The notes under the pieces are model-generated. The model worked only from the letters and a program-made list of their open reading frames with translations, did no database searches and was not told where the DNA came from. From Spirosoma sp. (GTDB lineage: Bacteria; Bacteroidota; Bacteroidia; Cytophagales; Spirosomataceae), in contig NZ_JAPLET010000025.1 of NCBI RefSeq assembly GCF_026391055.1, positions 283,112 through 347,111 of the forward strand: 64,000 nucleotides of DNA. Reading direction: 5' to 3'. Made by a program: the position numbers and the translations under genes. The stretch's first letter is position 1. Each line of letters starts with the position of its first letter. Positions 14,960 to 22,495 of the stretch are shown here, piece by piece.

Positions 14960-17291
14960 GAGCAGTTGCGGTTTTGACGTGTACTGTGTTTGTTGTGGTC
15001 AATGAATAATGAGCGATCTGCCCGAACGAGATGCACTCGTCGTTGGGCGAAAGTTGTTGATGAAAATAGAGTTGATGTGCTGGTTCGAGTTCGTGCCGCA
15101 ACCAGTCGACCAGCAACCCATTTTGAAAAACGCCCCCACTGAAGGCCAGTTGCCGACTACCCGTTTGTTGGGCTACGGCCGCTACGGCCTGCACCAGTGT
15201 ATAATGAAAGGTAGCGGCAATCTGATCGACGGGCAGACCCGCCTGAAGATCGTTTACTACGCCCTCTACAATAATCTGCGTTGGAATCCGGGTCGTCAAT
15301 AGAGTTTCGGGCAGGTAACTTTGCGCGATTGTGAAGCCATTTGTCCGAACATATCGAGCAGCACAGTTTTCTAGTAGTAAGGCGGCTTCACCTTCGTAAC
15401 TGACTTTATCGGCAAGGCCTAGCAGCGCGGCCACCGCATCGAAGAGCCGCCCAGCGCTACTGGTCTTTAGTCGGTTCTTACCTGCGGTCTGTGCCAATTC
15501 AGGTAATTTCGAATACAGATTCCACTCTTTTTCGGTGAATTTTGGCCGTAACAGCTCATCGGCACCAGGTACGTAAACGGCCAGCGACAGCGCCGAAAGC
15601 CGGGGTTCGCGAGGCATTTTGTCGCCCAGAAGTGCGTCGAAATAATCGAAGTGCCCTACCCGGTCAAACTCACCGTTTTCGAATATAATAAACTCTCCAC
15701 CCCAGATCTGCCCATCTGTCCCATAGCCGGTTCCGTCCCAGATGAAGCCCAATACCGGCTCTGCCTGCTCCATCAGTTTGTTTTCGGCGAGCACGGCTGC
15801 CAGATGCGCTTCGTGGTGTTGAATGGCTACGAACGGAACGCCCCAGACTGTGGCTAGTTCGTGGGCTAACTGGGTAGAAAAATAGCCTTCGTGCTGGTCG
15901 GCCAGAACGGCGTCGGGTGTGGCGTCGAAAAGCGACAGAAAATGATCGAGTGTGGCCCGAAAATTTGTCTGCGTATCGTAACTCTCCAGATCGCCCAGAT
16001 ACTGACTAACATACGTGTTTCCCCGCAACTGCCAGGCAAATGTACTTTTGATTGATGCCCCGAGGGCAAGCACGTTGGCATTCGGATGCGTGAAGCCAAC
16101 AGGCATGACCGTTGGTGCCAACCCGCGCGACCGGCGCAGCACAATGGGTTGACGAAAGACTAACGATAAGCGCACCACCGAATCGTCCTGCGGCACCACG
16201 ATGTCGCGGTTGTGCGTTAGGATCAGGTCGGCCACAGCTGGCAGTTGATCCAAAGCCTGTTCGTTAGTGTAGCAAATGGGCGAACCGCTGCTATTCCCGC
16301 TCGTGGCAACAAGCGGTTTACCGAACGCATTGGCCAGCAACGCCAGCAACGGTGCATACGGCAACATGACGCCTAGCTGGTCTAAGCCGGGGGCTAGTTG
16401 GTCAACTGCCAGCCCCGAGAGTGTAGTAGCTCGTTTATTGAGAAGTACGATGGGCGCTGTCGGACTCATCAGTAAAGCCAGCTCGTCGTCAGCCAACTCG
16501 CAATCCTGCCGTAGCTGGTTTACGTTTGGAAATAAGACGGCCAGCGGTTTTGTTGGCCGGTGCTTGCGTTCGCGGAGTTGATGGATGGCGTCGGCATTGG
16601 TCGCATCGCATAGCAGCAGAAAGCCGCCGATTCCTTTTACAGCCACAATACAACCTCCCCGCAGACTGGAAGTCAGTGTGCAGAGCAGTGCAGCCTGGCT
16701 CGCTTTCAGCTGACGACCTGATGCATCATAAACGCAGATCTCAACCGGGCATTTGGGGCAGGAGTTCGTCTGCGCGTAGAAACGGCGGTTGGATGGATCG
16801 TGGTATTCCCGTTCGCAGTCGGCGCACATACCGAACGGTGCCATCGTCGTCGCGGGTCGGTCGTAGGGGAGTTGGCGAAGAATCGAGTAACGCGGGCCAC
16901 AGTGCGTACAGGTCGTGAATACATACCCCAAACGCCGATTGGCCGGGTCGTTCATCTCCGCCCGGCAGGCATCGCAAAGTGCCAGATCAGGCGTTAACAA
17001 CAGCGATGCCGGACCCGCAGCCTGACTTTCTACGATGGCAAAATCATCGAAGTCAATTGGCTTAACTTCGGTTATTTCTACCGATTGAATCCGGGCCAGT
17101 GCGGGCGCTTCGGCCCGAACGCGACGGGTAAATACCGGCGCCGTTTCTAAATCCGTATTGATATAAATATGCACTCCATCAGCCCCATTGCTTACAGTGC
17201 CTTTCAAATTCATCGACCGCGCCAATTGCCAGACGAATGGCCGAAAGCCCACGCCCTGCACTTGCCCGGTAAGATGAAGATGGAATGTCAT
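14937..17291 (-). CDS. hypF: Carbamoyltransferase HypF
   Basis: 784 residues, full length. Domains in order: acylphosphatase (LTGQVQGVGFRPFVW, ~7-21), two zinc fingers (CDACRAEM, CTHCGPRYS, CADCERE, CPKC; ~107-185), a YrdC-like ATP-dependent domain (~200-380, with the GSPICYTNEQA region), and a Kae1-like carbamoyl transfer domain with the HHEAH metal motif and FSGGVFQNGLL near the end. HypF uses carbamoyl phosphate and ATP to carbamoylate HypE, the first step of cyanide ligand synthesis. It lies 8 bases after hypB. Confidence 0.96.
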   Translation of the reverse strand: MTFHLHLTGQVQGVGFRPFVWQLARSMNLKGTVSNGADGVHIYINTDLETAPVFTRRVRAEAPALARIQSVEITEVKPIDFDDFAIVESQAAGPASLLLTPDLALCDACRAEMNDPANRRLGYVFTTCTHCGPRYSILRQLPYDRPATTMAPFGMCADCEREYHDPSNRRFYAQTNSCPKCPVEICVYDASGRQLKASQAALLCTLTSSLRGGCIVAVKGIGGFLLLCDATNADAIHQLRERKHRPTKPLAVLFPNVNQLRQDCELADDELALLMSPTAPIVLLNKRATTLSGLAVDQLAPGLDQLGVMLPYAPLLALLANAFGKPLVATSGNSSGSPICYTNEQALDQLPAVADLILTHNRDIVVPQDDSVVRLSLVFRQPIVLRRSRGLAPTVMPVGFTHPNANVLALGASIKSTFAWQLRGNTYVSQYLGDLESYDTQTNFRATLDHFLSLFDATPDAVLADQHEGYFSTQLAHELATVWGVPFVAIQHHEAHLAAVLAENKLMEQAEPVLGFIWDGTGYGTDGQIWGGEFIIFENGEFDRVGHFDYFDALLGDKMPREPRLSALSLAVYVPGADELLRPKFTEKEWNLYSKLPELAQTAGKNRLKTSSAGRLFDAVAALLGLADKVSYEGEAALLLENCAARYVRTNGFTIAQSYLPETLLTTRIPTQIIVEGVVNDLQAGLPVDQIAATFHYTLVQAVAAVAQQTGSRQLAFSGGVFQNGLLVDWLRHELEPAHQLYFHQQLSPNDECISFGQIAHYSLTTTNTVHVKTATAHVLSHSR

Positions 17292-17299
17292 AAGATTTT

Positions 17300-18010
17300 T
17301 TACATAACACTAACACCTTTTTTCTGCTCAACTTTGGCCAGCAGCCAGTTGCACCAGTCGTCGAGGCCTTCGCCGGTGGTGCTCGAAATGGTTAGTACCT
17401 CGATGTCGGGGTTCACATCGCGGGCATCCTGAATTACGTTTTCGACCTTGAAGGGTACGTAAGGCAGTAGATCGGCTTTCGAGACGACCATTAGTTCGCT
17501 GGTCAGGAACATACGCGGGTACTTTTTGGGCTTGTCGTCGCCTTCGGTCGAGGCCAGCAGCGTGACGCGAAGGTCTTCGCCCAGATCGAAAGCCGCCGGA
17601 CAAACGAGGTTACCTACGTTTTCGATAAACAGCAGATCAACCCCCGTGAGGTCGATATGGTCGAGCGCCTGATAAATCATCTGCGCTTCGATGTGGCACA
17701 TGCCACCCGTTACGATTTGCAGGGCGTTGATGCCTACATCGCGCATCCGGATAGCGTCGCGTTCAGTTTCGGGATCACCCACCAGAACGGCCATATTCAA
17801 TCGCCCCCGGAGTCGCTTGCCGGTTTCCTGCATGAGCGTGGTCTTGCCACTTCCCGGCGATGAGCAAACGTTGATCACCAGTACATCGGGCAGACGGTCG
17901 CGGATGGCTTTTGCAACAAAGTCATTGACTTTGAGCAGATTCAACGTTGTATTTTCGCATTGTACGGCTCCCACAGAAGCCTGATTGGATTTCGGTCTGG
18001 CAGTTGTCAT
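17300..18010 (-). CDS. hypB: Hydrogenase nickel incorporation GTPase HypB
   Basis: 236 residues. SIMIBI-class GTPase that delivers Ni to the large subunit with HypA. P-loop SPGSGKTT at ~51-58, GDPETERD, the metal-binding GGMCHIEA (~102-109), ENVGNLVCPAAFD, and the guanine-specificity motif SKAD. The N-terminus lacks the long histidine-rich stretch of some HypB proteins, so it probably does not store nickel, and supply may rest on a transporter. It sits between hypA and hypF. Confidence 0.96.
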   Translation of the reverse strand: MTTARPKSNQASVGAVQCENTTLNLLKVNDFVAKAIRDRLPDVLVINVCSSPGSGKTTLMQETGKRLRGRLNMAVLVGDPETERDAIRMRDVGINALQIVTGGMCHIEAQMIYQALDHIDLTGVDLLFIENVGNLVCPAAFDLGEDLRVTLLASTEGDDKPKKYPRMFLTSELMVVSKADLLPYVPFKVENVIQDARDVNPDIEVLTISSTTGEGLDDWCNWLLAKVEQKKGVSVM

Positions 18011-18031
18011 AGGTTGTAGTTATTGTCACGC

Positions 18032-18373
18032 TCAATCATCGAACTCTACTTTGCTGATTAACAGCTCCTCACCCTGGACGACGTTTCGGCTAGGTTTACC
18101 GCAGGAGCACACAAACTTATATTGCTGTACTTCGGTCGTCTTGTCACACACATCGCAATGAATCAGAATCGGCAATACTTCGACGTGCAGACTCGTTTGC
18201 TGATAACGGGGCTCATCTTCCAAAACGGCCGCAAACGCATTCTGCATTAATATGGGTTGCACGTTCGAGAGTAGCCCGGCCTTCAGATAAATTCCCCGTA
18301 TCCGACTCATATCGGCCGGAAACTCATCTTCCAGCGTCCTGAAAATGTTGCGGACCAGTGAAATCTCGTGCAT
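18032..18373 (-). CDS. hypA: Hydrogenase nickel incorporation protein HypA
   Basis: 113 residues. It begins with MHEISL; His2 and the adjacent residues bind Ni. The zinc-binding pairs are CDVC (~74-77) and CSC (~89-91); the second pair is CxC rather than the usual CxxC, a small departure. HypA docks on HypB and the large subunit. It lies 21 bases before hypB and follows the TPR gene after a short hairpin. Confidence 0.94.
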   Translation of the reverse strand: MHEISLVRNIFRTLEDEFPADMSRIRGIYLKAGLLSNVQPILMQNAFAAVLEDEPRYQQTSLHVEVLPILIHCDVCDKTTEVQQYKFVCSCGKPSRNVVQGEELLISKVEFDD

Positions 18374-18375
18374 GC

Positions 18376-18421
18376 TGGTGATTGAGTTATTGGTTATGGT
18401 ACAAGAGCTAACTAATCACCA
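18376..18421. repeat. Hairpin between TPR gene and hypA
   Basis: TGGTGATT (18376-18383) pairs with AATCACCA (18414-18421) and AGTTA (18385-18389) with TAACT (18409-18413). It spans the whole gap and includes the TPR gene stop codon. Another member of the gap-filling hairpins in this operon. Confidence 0.5.
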
Positions 18422-19904
18422 ACTCGTCCAGTCGCAGCAGGTGCTGTTCGGCGTCGTTGATGAGGGCTTCGTCGGTAACCAGAAATGGCACTTCACTCGC
18501 CTTTTTAACCATGTCGTTGTAGAGCGCGCGCTGGTTTTCGGGATCATCCTCACCCACATACCAGCCCGCTTCCAGGTAGTTGAGGATGGTTAATGCCCGT
18601 TCGTAGGGATAGGCCTCGGCGGTGCGAACCCGCAGGGCGTCGCGGTAATAACCAATGGCTTTGGCATAATTGTCGGACTTGGCGGCCTGCGGGTATTTTG
18701 TAAGGGCGTTGGCGTAATGGTTGCAGATGGTGGCGTATTCGTACGGAAACTCCTCCCGCGTAAAATAAGCCAGCGCCTGTTGAAACGAACTCGACGACAC
18801 AGCCGCCCAAATACTTTTCTTCTTGACCTCGTCCGGAATCTCGGCAAAAATCACCCCAAGGTGATGCTGAATCTCGGCGAAAACGGCAGGGGCATTTTGC
18901 TGGGTAAACACCTTAAGCGCTTCCTGATAGGCTTCCATAGCCGGGCGGTAAAACTGCGGATTACCGCTCTGCGCCCAGGTGTACAGCAAGACGCCTTTGC
19001 GGTACAAGGCATTGGCCAGCAGTTCGGTCACCTCTTCACTCCGGAAGATGGTTACCGCCCGACTGATATAGCCAAGTGCTTCGGCAAAGCTATTCGTGAA
19101 GTTGGCCACCTGAGCCGCATCGACCAGCAACAACCCCACCTGAATGGTGCGCTGCTGAGTTTCATAGTACTGCAATACCTGCCAGAGGGCTGTTTTGGTT
19201 TGTTCGAGCAGGGCGGCATCGTAGGGAACGACTAGTTGCTGCAACCAAACGGCGTACTGAATCGCCAGCAGTTCATGTCTGGCGGCATCGCTTAGCTCAG
19301 GAACAGCAGCCTGCGCCAACACCTCATTGGCGGCTGTCAGTTGCCCGGTGTCGAGCAGTAGGGTAGCGTAGTGTTTTGTTGTATAGGCCCGGTATTCCGC
19401 ATCGGGGACGTGTCTCAGGGCTGTTTGATACGCTTCCGATACATCATCGTCGGTATCTGTTTCGACGTTACCGTAATGGAGCGCGACCGCCCGGTTATGC
19501 CAGCGTCGATAGGTTTCGAACGTGCCAACTCCATTAACCGGCCGCGCCGGTACACTCACTAATACACCCGCTTGTAAACGGTTGGTCAGATCGACAGCGT
19601 CGGCCAGTGAACGATCGTACCGCCCGTGTTCATACGCTTTCTCCCAATTACCTAAGTGCATAAACAGCACTGCCAGTAGGTTTTCGGGCGAGAAGACCAA
19701 CGGGCGGGGCAACAGAACGGGCGGAAGCGACTCACTCCAGTCGAGCGGCAGTTGAATGGTTTCTTCAGCAACGATTATCGCACCAGGATCGGCCGCCGTA
19801 TCGGTGATCGGTGTAACCTGCACCAGTTCATCGAGTCTGAATTCGGATTCGATTACTTGGGTAACAGAACGTATAGTGTCGGTTCGAATAGTTAGATAAA
19901 GCAT
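18408..19904 (-). CDS. TPR-repeat protein of the hydrogenase operon
   Basis: 498 residues, no signal peptide. From ~80 onward it is helical with several tetratricopeptide-like repeats (NLLAVLFMHLGNWEKAYEHG, ANALYRKGVLLYTWAQ, AEIQHHLGVIFAEI, ATICNHYANALTKYP). The first ~75 residues look like a separate beta-rich segment. TPR proteins scaffold complexes. Here it is encoded between the 103-aa protein and hypA in the same direction with only 9 bases to the former, so a role in assembling, localising or coupling the hydrogenase is likely, but this is inference from position. I know of no assigned function. Confidence 0.8.
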   Translation of the reverse strand: MLYLTIRTDTIRSVTQVIESEFRLDELVQVTPITDTAADPGAIIVAEETIQLPLDWSESLPPVLLPRPLVFSPENLLAVLFMHLGNWEKAYEHGRYDRSLADAVDLTNRLQAGVLVSVPARPVNGVGTFETYRRWHNRAVALHYGNVETDTDDDVSEAYQTALRHVPDAEYRAYTTKHYATLLLDTGQLTAANEVLAQAAVPELSDAARHELLAIQYAVWLQQLVVPYDAALLEQTKTALWQVLQYYETQQRTIQVGLLLVDAAQVANFTNSFAEALGYISRAVTIFRSEEVTELLANALYRKGVLLYTWAQSGNPQFYRPAMEAYQEALKVFTQQNAPAVFAEIQHHLGVIFAEIPDEVKKKSIWAAVSSSSFQQALAYFTREEFPYEYATICNHYANALTKYPQAAKSDNYAKAIGYYRDALRVRTAEAYPYERALTILNYLEAGWYVGEDDPENQRALYNDMVKKASEVPFLVTDEALINDAEQHLLRLDELVIS

Positions 19905-19913
19905 AAGGAAGGA

Positions 19914-20225
19914 TTAAAGCGTAACGCTCAAAATTCCGGTCGTTTTCAAGTCGTAGGGTAAGTCGCGATCCGAGTCGTCGAGGTCGTTGTCGATCAACAG
20001 CTCGCGGATGTTCACCGACTTATCGCCCAGCAGATTCCGGTCTTTCAAAAGTAGCCAGCTGGTTTTGTGCATTTTCTCGAAAAACGCTTTCGACTTTCCC
20101 GCAACCAGCAGCGTTTGCCGGTCGGGATAATACACGACACTTACCTGCGGATCATCGCCAAAAGCCTCTTTGGCCACTGATGCCCCGATGAGTAAATAGC
20201 TATTTTTCAGGCAAACGGCACTCAT
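19914..20225 (-). CDS. Conserved-looking hypothetical protein of the hydrogenase operon (103 aa)
   Basis: 103 residues, cytoplasmic, no known domain. The start ATG overlaps the hupW stop by 4 bases and the TPR gene begins 9 bases after its stop. It has a mixed alpha/beta look (VSVVYYPDRQTLLVAGKSKAFFEKM). The tight coupling to the maturation protease suggests it acts on or with the hydrogenase. No cysteine motifs of a ferredoxin or Rieske protein are present, so it is not an obvious electron carrier. Confidence 0.75.
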   Translation of the reverse strand: MSAVCLKNSYLLIGASVAKEAFGDDPQVSVVYYPDRQTLLVAGKSKAFFEKMHKTSWLLLKDRNLLGDKSVNIRELLIDNDLDDSDRDLPYDLKTTGILSVTL

Positions 20226-20698
20226 ACAGCTTGCAGGAGATCGTCGCGCAGTAAAGCTACGACACGGTCACCGGCGGCTTTGACGGCCTTGGACAGGCTG
20301 ACTTCCAGCTTCGTATTGTCGACCGCAATGAGGTAGACCTGTACATCGTCGGGGTAGTCGTTAAGCAGAATCTTGCGGGCGTAAGAAAGCGCCTGATTCC
20401 ACTTCAGACTATGCAGAAATACCATCGGATCGTCCTCTATGCCAGCTTCAACTTCGTGGGCGGGTAGTTTGTAAAGCGTACCGGGCTCTTCGCCCGTATT
20501 GACCACCGCATCGACAATCAGAATCCGCTCATGCCCCCGCAACTGAAATAGAACCTCGAAAGCCGATGTCCCCATATCAAACAAGCCAACATCGGGCTGC
20601 TCACCAAGCGATTCCCGGAGTTGATCGATCACGTAACAACCCACACCGTCGTCAGAACGAACAGGATTGCCGAAACCCATTATGGCAGTTTTTTTCAT
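20222..20698 (-). CDS. hupW: Hydrogenase maturation endopeptidase (HupW/HyaD type)
   Basis: 158 residues. Family motif GFGNPVRSDDGVG at ~9-21 (the DD position provides the Ni-sensing acidic residue), then VDAVVNTG with the second conserved Asp, and a conserved His in FLHSLKW (~94-100). The enzyme removes the C-terminal tail of the large subunit after nickel insertion. It follows hupL, separated only by a long hairpin. Named by analogy with the protease paired with cyanobacterial HupL. Confidence 0.9.
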   Translation of the reverse strand: MKKTAIMGFGNPVRSDDGVGCYVIDQLRESLGEQPDVGLFDMGTSAFEVLFQLRGHERILIVDAVVNTGEEPGTLYKLPAHEVEAGIEDDPMVFLHSLKWNQALSYARKILLNDYPDDVQVYLIAVDNTKLEVSLSKAVKAAGDRVVALLRDDLLQAV

Positions 20699-20707
20699 GA
20701 GAATGAG

Positions 20708-20776
20708 TGAATGAGTGAATGTAGAATGAGTGAATGGTTTCCATACCTATTCACTCATTCTACATTCACTCATTCA
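20708..20776. repeat. 28-bp perfect-stem hairpin filling the hupL-hupW gap
   Basis: Bases 20708-20735 and 20749-20776 are perfect inverted repeats of 28 bp with a 13-base loop (part of which can also pair). The arms are built of ATGAGTGA and GAATGTAG-like words. The structure begins at the hupL stop codon (20774-20776) and ends 9 bases before the hupW ATG. There is no long T run, so it is more likely an mRNA processing or stability element, or a leaky terminator, than a full stop. Confidence 0.85.
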
Positions 20777-22369
20777 TAATTTAAACTTCGCCAGTTGCTT
20801 ACCCGATTTGCCATCGTGGGCGTGGACGGTACAGACCAGGCAGGAGTCGAATGAACGGGCAACCATACCCACTTCGACGGGGTCGTGCGGGTCCTCGATT
20901 TCGGTACCTTCGAGAGCCGCTTCGATTGGGCCGGGATTGCCCCGGTCGTCATTGGGGCCAACGTTCCAGGTCGTGGGGGCCATAACCTGGTAGTTTTTGA
21001 TAACGCCGTTCTCGATTTCGATCCAGTGTGCCAGTGCCCCACGGGCGGCTTCGGTCGCGCCGAACCCTTTCCCGTCGCGCTCTTCCGGTTTGATGTAGAA
21101 TTCGCTGTTGAGGTCGATCTGCCGGAGCCACTCGTCAATTTGAGTGTAAAGCCGGGCGGCTTCGTGAACGCGGGCTAACGTTCGGGTAAATACGTTGGCA
21201 CCCATTTTATCCAGCACATCGCCAAAAAGCGGGTCATAAACCTGATGCGGCAGCAGATTATCCGGATTGGCGTTCATGATCACACGCGCCAGGGGTCCCG
21301 CTTCGGCCGCCATATCCATGTAGCGTGGCGCTTTAGACCAGCTGTATTTTTCATTAAAATTCGAGTCGTGCAGCGTGTGCGACTGCAGGGGCGTTGGCAT
21401 GGGCTCGTCCCAGGGATGAGCCGCCGGAACATCCGCATACCAGGCATGGCCCACATGTTCCTTGATGCTCAGGTGATCGAAAACGTGGTACTTGCTGCCA
21501 TCGAAGAAGCCGCTCCGGCTGATCAGCGCGGCATTGCGGCCCTCAACAGTTGGTGTCTGGTAATGGTCTTTGTGCAGATACGTTCCATACGCAACGAACT
21601 TACCTACCCCCTGCCCGAACTTATGCAGGCCAAACTCCAGACTGGCCCGAATGAACAGACCAAGATCCGAATTACGCTGCGAGTCGTTTTCTTCCACCCA
21701 GGCCATCAGGTCGTCCCAGGTTTTGATTTGCATGTACCGCTCGATGGAGCAGCCCAGCCAGAGCGTTTCGAGCCAGTCTTTCCGGAACTGGTTCATGATG
21801 GCGTGGGCACGGGTAATGTCTTTGAGCGTAGGCGCACACATAACGCCACCAGGCACCATGTAGCTCGAATGCGGCCACTGCCCGCCAAAAAGAGCGTACA
21901 CTTCTACGGGACGCCCGCTGGCGGTAACCCCCCGTTGAAACGACGTCCCGACATAAGCCGCAAACCGCTTCACTACCTCATCGTAGAGGGGTTTGTTGGC
22001 AAATTTCTTGTTGGCCATGTCCGTAGCGAAAATGGCATAGAACCAGCGGGGAATACTCTGGATGGTTTCGGTAGCCTGCCCGATAGCCCGCAGCAGCAGC
22101 GCGTTGGGCGGCAGGGTTGTTTTCCAGGCCGTATCCAGCGCCGACGACGCACAGTAGAGGTGAGAACCACCGCAGATACCGCAGATACGAGGGGTTACGA
22201 TCAACCCCGCCTGCGGGTCTTTGCCCTCCATAATTTTCTCGAAGCCCCGGAACATGGCCGCCTGTGTATGCGCCCGCGTTACGACACCGTCTTCCATATA
22301 TACCTTCACATCGAGATCGCCCTCGACCCGCCCAACCGGCGAAATATTTAGTTCTTTCTGCGTTGCCAT
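20774..22369 (-). CDS. hupL: [NiFe]-hydrogenase large subunit, group 2a-like (HupL/HucL type)
   Basis: 531 residues from the ATG at 22369 (a TTG at 22384 gives a longer frame but the ATG begins the conserved ELNISPVGRVEGD). It carries the NiFe site: L1 motif RICGICGGSHLYC (C63, C66) and L2 motif FDSCLVCTVH (C510, C513), both with the two ligand cysteines. The tail after His516 (AHDGKSGKQLAKFKL) is the peptide that HupW should remove. The sequence is close to cyanobacterial HupL and the mycobacterial Huc large subunit, with shared GGQWPHSSYMVPGGVMCAPT and ATEAARGALAHW segments, placing it in group 2a uptake hydrogenases that oxidise H2. Group 1h is rejected from the small subunit motif. Confidence 0.95.
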   Translation of the reverse strand: MATQKELNISPVGRVEGDLDVKVYMEDGVVTRAHTQAAMFRGFEKIMEGKDPQAGLIVTPRICGICGGSHLYCASSALDTAWKTTLPPNALLLRAIGQATETIQSIPRWFYAIFATDMANKKFANKPLYDEVVKRFAAYVGTSFQRGVTASGRPVEVYALFGGQWPHSSYMVPGGVMCAPTLKDITRAHAIMNQFRKDWLETLWLGCSIERYMQIKTWDDLMAWVEENDSQRNSDLGLFIRASLEFGLHKFGQGVGKFVAYGTYLHKDHYQTPTVEGRNAALISRSGFFDGSKYHVFDHLSIKEHVGHAWYADVPAAHPWDEPMPTPLQSHTLHDSNFNEKYSWSKAPRYMDMAAEAGPLARVIMNANPDNLLPHQVYDPLFGDVLDKMGANVFTRTLARVHEAARLYTQIDEWLRQIDLNSEFYIKPEERDGKGFGATEAARGALAHWIEIENGVIKNYQVMAPTTWNVGPNDDRGNPGPIEAALEGTEIEDPHDPVEVGMVARSFDSCLVCTVHAHDGKSGKQLAKFKL

Positions 22370-22385
22370 GTTTAGATTAATCAAA

Positions 22386-22489
22386 GAGCGAAAGAGTGAA
22401 TGACCGAATGAGCCTTATACTTCGTGAAGATCACGGCTCCGTCGCAGCGTTTCGCTCCGCTTTGGTGGTCCGATTTCATTCTTTCGCTC
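22386..22489. repeat. Hairpin region between hupS and hupL
   Basis: GAGCGAAAGA (22386-22395) pairs with TCTTTCGCTC (22480-22489). The flanks carry the same GAATGA-type words as the other operon hairpins. The inside holds further complementary patches around AGCGTTTCGCT. The whole 126-base gap between the two structural genes is taken up by this structure, unusual since hupS and hupL are normally nearly adjacent. Confidence 0.6.
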
Positions 22490-22495
22490 ATTATA

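Noticed and set aside
21245..22351. Long plus-strand open frame (368 aa) opposite hupL
   Set aside because: It lies wholly antisense to the strongly conserved hupL and its translation is rich in Arg, His and Pro without any domain; it is a by-product of GC-rich codon use.
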